From Magnolia sinica (Eukaryota > Streptophyta > Magnoliopsida > Magnoliales > Magnoliaceae): 64,000 nt of DNA. The translations under genes were made by a program, and so were the position numbers. Location: positions 56,728,001 through 56,792,000 of the forward strand of contig NC_080590.1 in the NCBI RefSeq assembly GCF_029962835.1, written 5' to 3'. Shown here in pieces: positions 46,706 through 57,894 of the stretch. The notes under the pieces were generated by a model, which did not search any database, was not told the DNA's origin, and saw only the letters and a list, made by a program, of their open reading frames with translations. Each line of letters opens with the position of its first letter. The first letter of the stretch is position 1.

Positions 46706-48550
46706 TGAAATGGCCTAGCTATATGTCTTAAAGGGCGGGGGGGAGGGAGGAGGGGGGGGGGGGGTGAATAGGACGATGCCAAAATAAAATAAATACAGCG
46801 GAATAAAGAAAGATAGATAGCCAAATAAACTAAATCAAATCACAATGCTGAAATAAAAGCAACCTCACTAAACAAGTATTGAGAGGTTGATACGAATTCA
46901 GTTCTAAGGACAGCCTTACACCATAAAAACCAAAGGTTTATGGCAGGACAACCTTATTTCTAGAACATCTTTTGTATCAAAAACTCAAACCGGAGAGGAA
47001 TAAATAAAAAGCAAGGAATTGAAATAAATTGCAGGAATTTAAAACTAAATTATTACAACATTCCCACTGTGCTTGAAATGTAAATTTTACAACATTCACA
47101 TCCACACATACATTCCACAAATCTGAATGAAAAAAGATATAAAACTTAAGTAAGCATTCAAACCATAAGACAAAGAGTTATAGTGGTTCGCCTGTGTGTA
47201 CACCAACTGTTTAACAACAGCCACACAACGCTACTCCACTCCTAATATCCTCACACAGGGGATATCAGCTTCACTATTAAAGATAGGTTTTCCAAGTTCA
47301 CCCAAAACCTTCACAATTGTGTTTTTCTCTGTGGGCTTACACAATTTAAAAAACCCTCTTCTGAGTTTTCCTGGCTCTCCTCAGATAACCAATACAATGA
47401 GATTTTTCTGGCAAATCCCAAAAGAAAAACCAAATGAAAGTAAATTACATAAATGTAAAATACCTGACTTTCTCCTTCGTTGTAGTAGCCCAGAAGAACC
47501 ATGTCGGAGTAGAGATTTGAATGTCAAAGTTCAATGTCCAATACTCTCTTTGTAATGGTTCTCAGTTCTAACAGATTTTAAATTAAACCAATTGGGCATA
47601 GCTCTATTTGATTTTGATTCCAAGAAGATAGAATACAGCAATTCAACTTTTCAAATAAGATTGGAATACATGAACAAAATCAAATAAGGAAAGCTAAAGA
47701 AAGAGAATATTAAATATGCACACTTAGCTTAAAATGGAGCACAGACTTATCTTTTAGAAGGCCGAATTAAATTAGCTTCAATTTCATATTTTATTCTGAG
47801 ATTTGTGCTCTATTGATAGGTGAACGAATCACGTCTTCGATTGGTCTAAAGAACTCTACGACTGGTCGTAGAAGCAACATATATTTAAAAATTCGGGCGC
47901 GATAAGATTTGGCAGTTTCACGACTGGTCGTAGGTCCCCTTCGACTGGTCGTAGGTTTCACACGACTAGTCGAAGCTAGTCAATCTTCAACGCTATACAT
48001 TGAGTCGTAGCTCTACGACAGGTTGAAGAAATAGTCGACACTGTTCATACGACTAGTCGAACAAACCCTAAGACTAGTCAAAGCCAAACAGAAAATATTC
48101 GAATTTTACAACAACCTTACGACTGATCTAGGAAATTCTTAGACAAGTCGAATAGTGCTAGGATTAATCGAACAAAGTCCAGGACTAGTCTTAGAACAGC
48201 CTAAACTCACATATATAAAACATATGAATTATGTATCCAGAATGACCTACTCTGAAGGTCAACCTATGGTTAGTCATACCTTAATAGTGAAGTAAGGACA
48301 TTAAAATTAGAGACAAGTGACCTTTGAAAGTAGCAAGGCTTGAAGTCTTAATGGAGATCAAACTTGAAAGCTTCTTGAGATCTTGAGGTTGAACTTGAAA
48401 ACTTCTTGAGATTCTTGACTTGTGAACAGTGCTTGTTAAACAAAGCTGATCTTGAGTAGAGCATTGTTTTTCACAGATGCAAGCTACATACCAGTGTCTT
48501 TGGCACCACAAATTGGACAACAGAAAGGGCTCTAAACTATAGCACTTACA
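46706..48550 (-). repeat. 3' LTR of Sirevirus-like Copia element
   Basis: 1845 bp, homologous along its length to the solo LTR at 27680-29645, including the G-run block near 46736-46764, the 'tagtggttcgcctgtgtg' block (about 47180), the 'tcctcacacaggggatat' block and a CGACTGGTCG cluster (47840-48190). Confidence 0.88.
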
Positions 48551-49040
48551 ATCTCCCCCTTTGTCAAATTAGTGACAAAACACACTTCCAAGATATGTTA
48601 CATAACACAGAATATCTGATTAAAGAATCATGCACCAGTTGTTATATCATGTACCAGTTGTTATCAACCGGCATACATGATCCTGCAAACCTGTAAATCA
48701 ATATTCAACATAACATATAGTCCACTTCTGCACATACTCCCCCTGAGTAACATATAATGCTACTCCCTCCTCATAACATAATCATTCATTAGACACACAT
48801 CACATCCATATCCATTCTCCCCCTTTTTGTCACAATATGACAAAGGAAGCATAGAACAAATGGCTAAGGAGAAATAAGGAAAGAGATATATGAGTGGAAA
48901 CAAGACATGATATGATTAACTAGCATAAACAGCCCACATAATTCATATACAGAGCTAAGTCAAAAATAGCTACAGTTTCAAAACCAGTTAAGCTAACACA
49001 AAAGTAATAAAGTTATAACAAACCAACTAACTTAAAAGAT

Positions 49041-49706
49041 CTAATCAGAACCAGATGAAGGAGCAGGGATGGAAGGATCAAGTTGATGCATGCCCTTATT
49101 CAAGCGCCTAAGATATTTGTGCATATACTTGAACTGTAAATCATGGGCAACAGACATGTTTTCTATCTTAACGTTCATATTCTCAACTTTATCTTCCAAA
49201 GCACATAGACGTGCATCAAACTCAGAATGCTCATAATCTGGATCATTTCCAAAATCAGATTTAAGTTCTTCAAATATATCATCCATGTTAATATCAGCAG
49301 GAGGATGATCACCAGCTTCTTCCTCATGGTCAGCTTCAACATTGCCACCACCAGCACCTTGACCAGGAAGGAAATCAAGCTTCATCTTATTGATATTAGA
49401 ATTGTTAAATATCAGATGATGGATAGGGGCCTCTCCAACCGGCATATCGACTAATATATGTGTAGCCAACACGGTCATCAAATATCCAAAAAGAATGTCA
49501 CTGGGACCAGGATGGAGTCGAAACTGAATAATAGAGTGACAAATTAAGGATGGTAGACAAACATGAGCACTGCTAGCAACAGCATGAAGAACACAGACTA
49601 TGAAGGAAGTCAATTCAGATTTATTACCCGAACGAGGATACAAGTTAGACACAAAGATTTTGTGAAGAACTCTATATTTGGGTAACAGATATTTTGAAGG
49701 AAGCAC
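49041..49706 (-). CDS. Envelope-like ORF region of Sirevirus-like Copia element (partial)
   Basis: An open stretch of 221 codons between the (off-window) pol region and the 3' LTR, the place where SIRE-type Copia elements carry an extra 'env-like' gene. The N-terminal side has hydrophobic stretches ('FIVCVLHAVASSAHVCLP', 'FGYLMTVLATHILVDMPVG'). The C-terminal half is acidic then predicted coiled coil ('ALEDKVENMNVKIENMSVAH'), as in plant 'putative transposon protein' domains found in such elements. Function in the plant is unknown. Fossil: partial relative to the family gene, with the region upstream interrupted by a later transposon. Confidence 0.55.
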   Translation of the reverse strand: MLPSKYLLPKYRVLHKIFVSNLYPRSGNKSELTSFIVCVLHAVASSAHVCLPSLICHSIIQFRLHPGPSDILFGYLMTVLATHILVDMPVGEAPIHHLIFNNSNINKMKLDFLPGQGAGGGNVEADHEEEAGDHPPADINMDDIFEELKSDFGNDPDYEHSEFDARLCALEDKVENMNVKIENMSVAHDLQFKYMHKYLRRLNKGMHQLDPSIPAPSSGSD

Positions 49707-50213
49707 ATTCCCTTTATGAGTCCATTAAACATCTAAATTGCATAAATCTTTAGTCAGCATATGTTTTTCAGATACAGAGGGTTTTCAGATAAGTTATGGA
49801 TAGGAATGCGCTCATCATTCACAGGAATTTTCATAAGAGCTGAAATCAAATGACAATTAACGTCAAATGGTCATTCTCTAGTGGCTATCTTAAAAGATAA
49901 ATTTTCCAATGAAAAATCACATATGCATGCAAACATGGACTGGGCAATGGACCGGTATGCTGGCCCACCCCAATGTAATAAGTTATCCCAACCTACAGCT
50001 TGGAGCATAGGAAGGATCTCAAATGGAGCAACATGATTAATATCAACAAGATGTTCAACAATAAGATTACGTAATCTAATGTCCCGAACGTAGAATGGAT
50101 CGTCCTCGGGAGCCCGAAGATGACGCTTAGTAATAGGGGCTGATCTAGAGGAAGAAGAAGGACCACTGGATGTTATTTTTTCTACCTCTAGATGTCATTT
50201 ACAAGAAGGATTT
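49707..50213 (-). mobile_element. Internal region of Sirevirus-like element up to CACTA insertion
   Basis: Retroelement internal DNA in the same orientation as the envelope-like region; continues at 63850. TTT at 50211-50213 is the left target duplication of copy C. Confidence 0.6.
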
Positions 50214-50690
50214 CACTACCAAAAAAAGGGGCAAAGGCTACGGATTAAATCCATAGCCATAGACCTATGGCTACGGATTCAGTCCGTAGCTAGTCTGTAA
50301 CACGACCGTCGTCGTAGGTGAAATAACGATAGGTCTGGAACCTATAGCTACGGATTAAATCCGTAGCTATAGGTCAATGGCTACGGATTAAATCCGTAGC
50401 AATTATATCTGTAGCAAAAAACTTAAACAGCTACGGATATTATTTGTAGCTGAAAGTCTGTAGCAATAGGCCAAAATTTAAAAGGCTACACCTGTCTGAT
50501 TATTGGCTACGGATTTAATCCGTAGCTATATGCTAAATAGCTACAGATATAATCCATAACAATTATATCTGTAGCAAAAACTTCAAATAGCTACGGATAT
50601 TATTTGTAGCTGAAAGTCCGTAGCAATATGCCAAAATTAAAAAGGCTACACCTGTCTGACTAGTGGCTACGGTCAATATCCGTAGCTATT
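50214..50690. repeat. Left subterminal palindrome array of copy C
   Basis: A dozen or so copies of 'ctacggattaaatccgtag' and partners ('gctacggatattatttgtag', 'ctgtagcaaaaa'). It includes a duplicated segment of about 165 bp (around 50360-50520 and 50520-50690) differing by few bases. Confidence 0.88.
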
Positions 50691-50696
50691 TTGTAC

Positions 50697-50895
50697 ATTG
50701 AAAAATTAAATCATTTGTTCATTCAATTACCACCTGTTCATTCAATTACCACCTGTACAATCATTCATTCATTCAATTACAATCATTCATTCATTCAATT
50801 ACAATTACAATCCTTCATTCATTCAATTACAATTACAATCCTTCATTCAATTAATTACAATTACAATCAATAACAGTTACAATTACAATAATGCT
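50697..50895. repeat. ATTCAATTAC / CATTCATTC short tandem repeat
   Basis: Units 'cattcattcaattacaat' in tandem, about 12 copies with small changes, between the left palindromes and the SMC4 scrap. Low-complexity expansion. Confidence 0.85.
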
Positions 50896-50908
50896 GAAAA
50901 TACAAATC

Positions 50909-50977
50909 TTTGGCTTCATTAAAGAAATGTGCTCGACTTCACCCTGAAATTTCAACAACTTCGTATATTCCATCATC
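50909..50977 (-). pseudogene. Trapped SMC4 (condensin) scrap, internally deleted (copy C)
   Basis: On the minus strand, after the acceptor ctgtttgtag, the segment reads DDGIYEVVE, and in another frame ends QGEVEHISLMKPK. Both match the N-terminal ATPase-head region of plant SMC4 ('DDGTYEAVEGSDF' and, roughly 50 residues later, 'LQGEVEQISLMKPKAQGP'). SMC4 is a condensin ATPase of chromosome compaction. Here the residues between are missing and the two pieces lie in different frames, so it cannot encode a working head; it is a deleted remnant. Assignment by motif memory; both pieces agree with one gene, which strengthens it. Confidence 0.7.
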
Positions 50978-51140
50978 CTACAAACAGTCATGTCATTCAT
51001 AAATTAGAATGCCCATTGGAGAAAAGAAAGACAGTGAAAGAAGTGCATCATGTATAACAACTTTTTTTTTCTTAATGAATTAAAAAAAAACTCAAAGAGG
51101 ATTTAAATTGACACAAAAGAAATGGTCTCACCATATGATT

Positions 51141-54100
51141 ATAGGTTTAGGTTTTGGTTTAGGTTAAGGTTATAGGTTTAGGTTAAGGTTAGGCTATAGG
51201 TTATAATTAAGTTTAGGTTATAGGTTAAGGTTTAGGTTATAGGTTTTGGTTTAGGTTTAGGTTAAGGTTTAGGTTATAGGTTATAGCTTTTGGGAACTTT
51301 ATTACAGGTTAAGGTTTAGGTTTTGGAAATCGGGTTCGGGTTCGGGATCTGGTTTAGGTTTGGGTTTTCAAGTTTAGGTTTAGGTTAGGGAGTTGAGATT
51401 AGGATTAGGTGTAGGTTTGGGTTTAAGGATTTGAGAATACATTTAGGTTTGAAGTTTAGGTTTAAGTTAAAGGTTTTAGGAAAGGTTATAAGTTTAGGTT
51501 AGGTTTATGTTTAGGTTTAGGTTTAGGTTATGGGTTATAACTTTAGGGAATTGAGAATGGGTTATGGTTTAGGGAAATGTTAGGTTTAGGTAATAGGTTT
51601 TGGGATTTGGGAATAGTTTTAGGTTATAAGTATAGGTTTAGGTTAGGTTATAGGTTAAGGTTTAGGGATTTGAGTTTAGGCTATAGGTTTAGGTTTAGGT
51701 CTAGGTTTAGGTTTAGGGAATTGAGTTTAGGTTATAGGTTTAGGGAAAGATTAGGTTTAGGTAATAGGTTTTGGGATTTGGGAATAGTTTTAGCTTATAA
51801 GTATAGGTTTAGGTTAGGTTATAGGTTAAGGTTTAAGGATTTGAGTTTAGGTTATAGGATTAGGTTTAGGTTTAGGTTTAGGGATTTAAGTTTAGGTTAT
51901 AGGTTTAGGTTTAGGTTTTATATTTAGGTTTAGGTTTATGTTTGGGTTTTGGGATTTGAGAATGGGTTCGGGTTTAGGTTATAGGTTTTGGTTTTGGTTT
52001 AGGTTATAGGTTTTGGGATTTGAGAATGAGTTCGGGTTTAGGTTATAAGTTTTGGTTTTGGTTTAGGTTTAGGTTATAGGTTTTTGGATTTGAGAATGGG
52101 TTATGGTTTAGGTTTAGGAAATCGGGCTCAGGTTCGGGATTGGGTTTAAGTTTGGGTTTTCAAGTTTAGGTTTAGGTTTAGGTTAGAGAGTTGAGATTAG
52201 GATTAGGTGTAGGTTTTGCTTTAGGGAATTGAGTTTAGGTTATAGGTTTAGGGAGAGGTTAGGTTTAGGTAATAGGTTTTGGGATTTGGGAATAGTTTTA
52301 GGTTATAAGTATAGGTTTACGTTAGGTTATAGGTTAAGGTTTAGGGATTTGAGTTTAAATTATAGGATTAGGTTATGGTTTAGGTTTAGGTTATAGGTTT
52401 TGGGATTTGAGAATGGTTTCGGGTTTAGGTTATAGGTTTTGGTTTTGGTTTTAGTTTTGATTATAGGTTTTGGTTTAGGTTATAGGTTTTTGAATTTGAG
52501 AATGGGTTCGAGTTTAGGTTATAGGTTATGGTTTTATTTTAAGTTATAGGTTTTGATTTAGGTTATAGGTTATAGGTTTATGTTAAGGTTTATGTTTAGA
52601 TTAAAGGTTTTGGGATTTGAGAATGAGTTCACGTTTAGGTTATAGGTTTTGGTTTTGGTTTAGGTTATAGGTTTTAGGATTTGAGAATGGGTTCGGGCTT
52701 ATAAGTTTAGGTTTAGGTTATAGGTTTTGGTTTAGGTTATATGTTTAGGTTTAAGCTATAGGTTTTCGTTTTGGTTTAGGTTTAGGTTATAGGTTTTGAT
52801 TTAGGTTATAGGTTATATGTTTTGATTTAGGTTATAGGTTATAGGTTTAGGTTTTAGGTTTTGGTTGTGGTTTTAATTTAGGTTATAGGTTATAGGTTTA
52901 GGTTAAGGTTTTAGGGAAAGGTAATAGGCTTTGATTTAGATTATAGATTATAAGTTTAGGTTTTAGGTTTAGGTTTAGGTTTTGATTTATGCTATAGGTT
53001 ATAGGTTTAGGTTTAGGTTATAAGTTTTGGGATTTGAGAATGGGTTCGGGCTTAGGTTATAGGTTTTGGTTTTGGTTTAGGTTATAGGTTTTGGGATTTG
53101 AGAATGGGTTCGGGTTTAGGTTATAAGTTTTGGTTTTGGTTTAGGTTTAGGTTATATGTTTTTGGATTTGAGGATGGGTTATGGTTTAGGTTTAGGAAAT
53201 CGGGTTCAGGTTCGGGATTGGGTTTAAGTTTGGGTTTTCAAGTTTAGGTTTAGGTTTAGGTTAGGGAGTTGAGATTAGGATTAGGATTAGGTTAGGAATT
53301 GAGTTTAGGTTATAGGTTTAGGGAAAGGTTAGGTTAGGTAATAGGTTTTGGGATTTGGGAATAGTTTTAGGTTATAAGTATAGGTTATGGGTTAAGGTTT
53401 AGGGATTTAAGTTTAGGCTATAGGTTTAGGATTAGGTCTAGGTTTAGGTTTAGGGAATTGAGTTTAGGTTATAGGTTTAGGGAAAGGTTAGGTTTAGGTT
53501 ATAGGTTTTGGGATTTGAGAATAGTTTTAGGTTTGGGTTTTATGTTTAGGTTTAGGTTTAGGTTTGGGTTTTGGGATTTGAGAATGGGTTCGGGTTTAGG
53601 TTATAGGTTTTGGTTTAGGTTATATGTTTAGGTTTATGTTATAGGTTTTGGTTTAGGTTATATGTTTAGGTTTAGGTTATAGGTTTTGGTTTAGGTTATA
53701 GGTTTTGGGATTTGAGAATGGGTTCGGGCTTAGTTTATAGGTTTTGGTTTTAGTTTAGGTAATAGGTTTTGGGATTTGAGAATGGGTTCGGGTTTAGGTT
53801 ATAGGTTTTGCTTATAGGTTAAGGTTTAGGTTTAGGTTATAGGTTTAGGGATTTGAGAACGGGTTCAGGTTTAGGTTATATGTTTTGGTTATAGGTTATA
53901 GGTTTATGTTAAGGTTTAGGTTATAGGTTATAGGTTTAGGTTATAGGTTTTTGGATTTGAGAATGGGTTATGGTTTAGGTTTAGGAAATTGGGTTCAGGT
54001 TCGGGATTGGGTTTAGGTTTAGCTTTTCAAGTTTAGGTTTAGGTTTGGGTTAGGGAGTTGAGATTAGGATTAGGTGTAGATTTAGGTTTAGGGATTTGAG

Positions 54101-55475
54101 TTTAGGTTATAGGTTTAGGGAGAGGTTAGGTTTAGGTAATAGGTTTAAGTTAAGGTTATAAGTTAAGGTTTTAGGTCATGGGTTTTGATTTAGGTTATAG
54201 GTTATAGGTATAAGTTAAGGTTTAGGTTTAGGTTTAGGTTTAGGTTTAGGTTATAAGATATAGGTTTAGGGAATTGAGAATAGGTTAAGGTTTAGGTTTA
54301 GGAAATCGGGTTTGGGTTCGGGATCGGGTTTATGTTTGGGTTTTCAAGTTTAGGTATAAGCTTAGGTTAGGGAGTTAAGATTAGGATTAGGTGTAGGTTT
54401 AAGTTTAGGGATTTGAGAATACATTTAGGTTATAGGTTTAGGTTTAGGTTTTAGGTTTTAGGTTAAGGTTATATGTTTAGGTTAAGGTTTAGGTTTAAGT
54501 TAAGGTTGAGGTTTAGGTTATAGGTTAAGGTTTTAGGTCATGGGTTTTGGTTTAGGTTATAGGTTATAGGTATAAGTTAAGGTTTAGGTTTTGGGATTTG
54601 ATTAAGTTTAGGTTATAAGATATAGGTTTAGGGAATTGAGAATAGGTTAAGGTTTAGGTTTAGGAAATCGGGTTTGGGTTCGGGATCGGGTTTATGTTTG
54701 GGTTTTCAAGTTTAGGTATAGGTTTAGGTTAGGGAGTTAAGATTAGGATTAGGTGTAGGTTTAGGTTTAGGGATTTGAGAATACATTTAGGTTATAGGTT
54801 TAGGTTTAGGTTTTAGGTTTTAGGTTAAGGTTATATGTTTAGGTTGAGGTTTAGGTTTAAGTTAATGTTGAGGTTTAGGTTATAGGTTAAGGTTTTAGGT
54901 CATAGGTTTTGGTTTAGGTTGAGGTTATAGGTATAAGTTAAGGTTTAGGTTTAGGTTATAAGATATAGGTTTAAGGAATTGAGAATAGGTTAAAGTTTAG
55001 GTTTAGGAAATCAGGTTTGGGTTCGGGATCGGGTTTATGTTTGGGTTTTCAAGTTTAGGTATAGGTTTAGGTTAGGGAGTTAAGATTAGGATTAGGTGTA
55101 GGTTTAGGTTTAGGGATTTGAGAATACATTTAGGTTATAGGTTTAGGTTTAGGTTTTAGGTTTTAGGTTAAGGTTATATGTTTAGGTTGAGGTTTAGGTT
55201 CAAGTTAATGTTGAGGTTTAGGTTTAGGTTATAGGTTAAGGTTTTAGGTCATAGGTTTTGGTTTAGGTTAAGGTTATAGGTATAGGTTAAGGTTAAGGTT
55301 TAGGTTTACGTTTAGGTTATAAGATATAGGTTTGGGGAATTGAGAATAGGTTAAGGTTTAGGTTTAGGTTTTGGGTTTAGGTTTAGGTTTTAGGTTTTAA
55401 GTTAAGGTTTAGGTTTAGGTTAAGGTTGAGGTTTAGGTTATAGGTTTTAGGTCATAGGTTTTGGTTTAGGTTAAG
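51141..55475 (+). repeat. Telomere-like TTTAGG array of copy C (4.3 kb)
   Basis: Same degenerate GGTTTA/GGTTATA repeat as in copy B, nearly twice as long. The higher-order structure is clear: near-identical blocks of about 390 bp recur at about 54270, 54640 and 54980, each with 'gaattgagaataggttaa', 'aaatcgggtttgggttcggg', 'gggagttaagattaggatta' and 'gatttgagaatacattta'. Other blocks in 51.9-53.9 kb use 'gggatttgagaatgggttcg' instead, so at least two higher-order families are mixed. Open stretches such as 51577-51927 simply read the repeat (RFRFR, LGLGY) and are not genes. Confidence 0.93.
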
Positions 55476-55489
55476 GGTATGGTCCCTGC

Positions 55490-55830
55490 AAATACAGATA
55501 TAAACACAGCCATCCGACACAAATGCCAAGCCCTTCCAATGTTGTCCATAAAAAATGGACAGCTTCATCATGGTCATAATAGCGGCTCCCTCTTTCTAGG
55601 GAACCCCGCTCTTCCGAATAGCTCCTACGCACATCCGGGTCTGCTCCATTAATTTCGATCAAACACATAAACACGACTTGTCCAAATGGCCAGGCCTCTC
55701 CAATGTTGTCCATAGGAAATGGACATTTCATCATGGTCATAACAGCGGTTCCCACCTTCCAGGGACCCCCGCTCATCCAGATAGCTCCGACGCACATCCG
55801 GGTTTGCTCCATTAATTTCGAGCAAATTTA
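55490..55830 (-). repeat. 155-bp minisatellite of copy C (about two units)
   Basis: Units homologous to those in copy B, again immediately after the telomere-like array, beginning 'ggtccctgcaaatacagata' in both copies. Confidence 0.88.
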
Positions 55831-56237
55831 TATAGCAAATTCGTAACCACTTGGTCTCAAATACTTACTTTATAAAAGAAAATCTCCCATGTTTTCTCAA
55901 ATTTTCCATTTCGATCTTTTTTAGCTCAAATCCATGTCAATGCATGAGAATCATGCATAAACATGGATTATTAAGCAAAATACATGAGGGAAATTACAAC
56001 ATAGATATCATGCACACGATATCACATAATGTATTGTTTAATGAACTACACATGTGCATTCTTGACAAGAGACGTACCAGATGCTTGAATCTGAAATATG
56101 CAGCTCCAACCCTCCCACATGCAACATCTGGTTATCAGTATCAGCTAGGTGTAAGAAGCTAGAAAAACACACGCAGAAGAAATTAGTGAGAAAAACAAAC
56201 ATTGAGAAACATAAAAAGCTAAGAAAGTGGAAGACTT
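55831..56237. other. Copy C interior left of the NSF exons
   Basis: AT-rich. A minus-strand open stretch around 56050-56130 has an acceptor-like 'atatttcag' but is not assigned. Confidence 0.3.
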
Positions 56238-56281
56238 ACTCATTAAACTCGGTAAGATAACATGCAGATCACTTTGATCAC
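56238..56281 (-). pseudogene. Trapped NSF exon 2 of 2 (copy C)
   Basis: Minus strand, acceptor 'ttgttttag', reading GDQSDLHVI then a diverged tail. It continues in phase from the exon at 56386: the split glycine codon G|GT is preserved across the 104-bp intron. NSF has 'GDQSDLHVIIFDEIDAICK' here, leading to the Walker B motif; the Walker B part ('FDEID') is absent. The first nine residues fit the parent exactly. Confidence 0.75.
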
Positions 56282-56385
56282 CTAAAACAAGGAAAGAAAG
56301 GAATACAAATTAGACTATCAAAACAAGCATGTATGGCATAGCCATCACTATAAAACATGACATTTCTCTAAGCAAAGCTGCTCAC

Positions 56386-56460
56386 CGAGAATCCGTTGGT
56401 CATTCTCAGCATCAGCAAACAGGTCCCTTACATTCTTTTCAGTCTCTCCAACATATTTAC
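56386..56460 (-). pseudogene. Trapped NSF exon 1 of 2 (vesicle-fusing ATPase, copy C)
   Basis: Minus-strand exon reading [14 protein letters not shown] then ADAENDQR and ending at a GTGAGC donor. This is the AAA+ D1 region of N-ethylmaleimide-sensitive factor (NSF), the hexameric ATPase that disassembles SNARE complexes after membrane fusion. The parent plant protein reads '[29 protein letters not shown]'. The residues are almost unchanged, so capture is fairly recent or selection held for a time. It is followed by its natural next exon at 56238-56281, showing that an intron was captured with them. The Walker A motif upstream is not present. Confidence 0.88.
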
Positions 56461-56555
56461 TTAGGACTTAAGGCCCATTAAACAAAAGGCTAACGGTTAA
56501 TTGAAAAAGGCCCATAGGATATTTTTCATTTTTAGCTGTCCAAAAATATTCATAC

Positions 56556-56647
56556 CCCTCCGGCGCTGGCAGCCTTTTCTGGAACAATCAGAACTTTAGC
56601 CTTCCTCGGAACATCAATTGCTTGCGGCGTACAGGGCATATTTGAAC
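56556..56647 (-). pseudogene. Trapped NADP-type glutamate dehydrogenase exon (copy C)
   Basis: A 92-bp minus-strand exon, acceptor 'ggtgccag', donor GTATGA. The peptide runs SNMPCTPQAIDV, then KAKVLIVPEKAASAG. This is the cofactor-domain segment of hexameric NADP-type glutamate dehydrogenase ('EG(S/A)NMP-T--A', 'VL-AP-KAANAGGV'), the enzyme interconverting glutamate and 2-oxoglutarate plus ammonium. Plants have one such NADP-type gene besides the NAD-type GDHs; the 'NMPCTPEA' form points to it. A single exon is present, with no catalytic lysine region. Orientation matches the neighbouring NSF and FZR exons. Confidence 0.82.
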
Positions 56648-56734
56648 CTGGCACCCAGACAAGTATGTATTATTGGCAGAAAAGACAACTAAAATGGTAT
56701 TCTAAACCTTGCTTGAAGAGGAAGAAGAACTCAC

Positions 56735-56797
56735 TCTATTATCATTTCCACCAGATGCTAGTTCATGATTATCATAAGACCACTTTAGCCCACATAC
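56735..56797 (-). pseudogene. Trapped FIZZY-RELATED (Cdh1/CCS52-like) exon (copy C)
   Basis: A 63-bp minus-strand exon exactly 21 codons long, acceptor 'cattttag', donor GTGAG. The peptide VCGLKWSYDNHELASGGND matches the WD40 repeat 'EVCGLKWSYD-RELASGGNDN' of plant FIZZY-RELATED/CCS52 (and CDC20-like) activators of the anaphase-promoting complex, which trigger ubiquitination of cyclins. One WD blade only. It lies 87 bases upstream (sense direction) of the GDH exon. Confidence 0.85.
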
Positions 56798-57793
56798 CTA
56801 AAATGAGAAAACCAACCGTCAAAGCCAAGGAACAGTAGAAATACTAGATGAAGCATCAAAAGAAGAACTAATGCTTATCACAGATGATTTCCAATCTATA
56901 AGACAAAACAGTTAGCACATCTAATTTGAAAAGAAACAATTTAAAAGTAAAAGGAAGAAGAGTTTAGCACATCTACTTTAAAAAGGAAAATGTCTAAAGA
57001 TCAATCATCAATTCAACATAGCCTTGTCCCAGCTATTTGGGCTCAATGAATCCTATTTAAACCGGAATTTCATGATAGCTTGGTAAAAGTTCAAAACCTG
57101 GCAGCCCACCTAACATAAACGCTCCTCCCTTACTCGAGCAGGGGAGCGGCTGACGTAATCACAACCAGGTGGTGTTGGAAAGATCAATATGATGATGAGA
57201 ACAAATCACATACAGCTTATCCAACACACAGGTATAGCCCACTTTATGAGTAGACCTGCCTAATTTGTGCCACATGATCTTCGTTGTGGGGGGGCTAATA
57301 TCCTGATCTAACAGCCTACCATTTTATCTATGAATGCTTAGTTTTTGAATCTTCCTTGAAAATGGTAGAACTTACAATCATGGAGGACAAACTGCTACAT
57401 TTCTATCTAACCATGATAAGAAGTTTTTGAGGATAGGCGTGGCTTTGTGGGCCACAGAAGTTTTAGATCAAGCTGATTTTAATGTTTTCCCTCCATCTAG
57501 GTTTATTTGACTTTGTGAATAGGTTGGTGGAAAATAAACAGTCTAATTCGACTGATTTTGAATATAAATAGTCTGAATAATGATTGCTGATTTTGTTCTA
57601 TACATTAGAACCAAAACTCTCTTCCACCACCTTTGGAGTTTCACAATTAAGACATAAGAAATCTATATGAACAAACGATTTCTATATGAACAACTACCCC
57701 TTTTTTCAGAAATGACCTGCTAGTGTAAATTAATAAAACAGGAGTCCAAAAATTCACCCAAACAGGTAGATGTCACTGAAGCATATAGGAAAA
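56798..57793. other. Copy C interior, unassigned
   Basis: AT-rich DNA. Contains a diverged 'tagccttgtcccagctattt' retroposon-tail phrase at about 57017-57060. No supported exon. Confidence 0.3.
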
Positions 57794-57812
57794 CCGAGAG
57801 AGAGAATTTACC

Positions 57813-57894
57813 TGGATGACAACAATGTTATGCCTCTTACTATCAGCTTCTCGACGAGCAACTAATTGGATTGTTAGGATGTGTGTGGTAACCT
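57813..57894 (-). pseudogene. Trapped host exon, unassigned (copy C)
   Basis: An approximately 81-bp minus-strand exon with acceptor 'tttatttgtag' and donor GTAAAT, open in one frame: VTTHILTIQLVARREAD then SKRHNIVVIQ. Clean borders and coding character suggest a real host exon; I cannot name the gene. Confidence 0.5.

Noticed and set aside
51577-51927. 116-residue open stretch in the telomere-like array
   Set aside because: The peptide is only a reading of the repeat (RFRFRF, LGLGYR); no start context, splice signals or family.
51141-55475. True chromosome end or fusion scar from the TTTAGG array
   Set aside because: The array is highly degenerate, is flanked on both sides by the same transposon, and recurs in copy B at the same place within the element.
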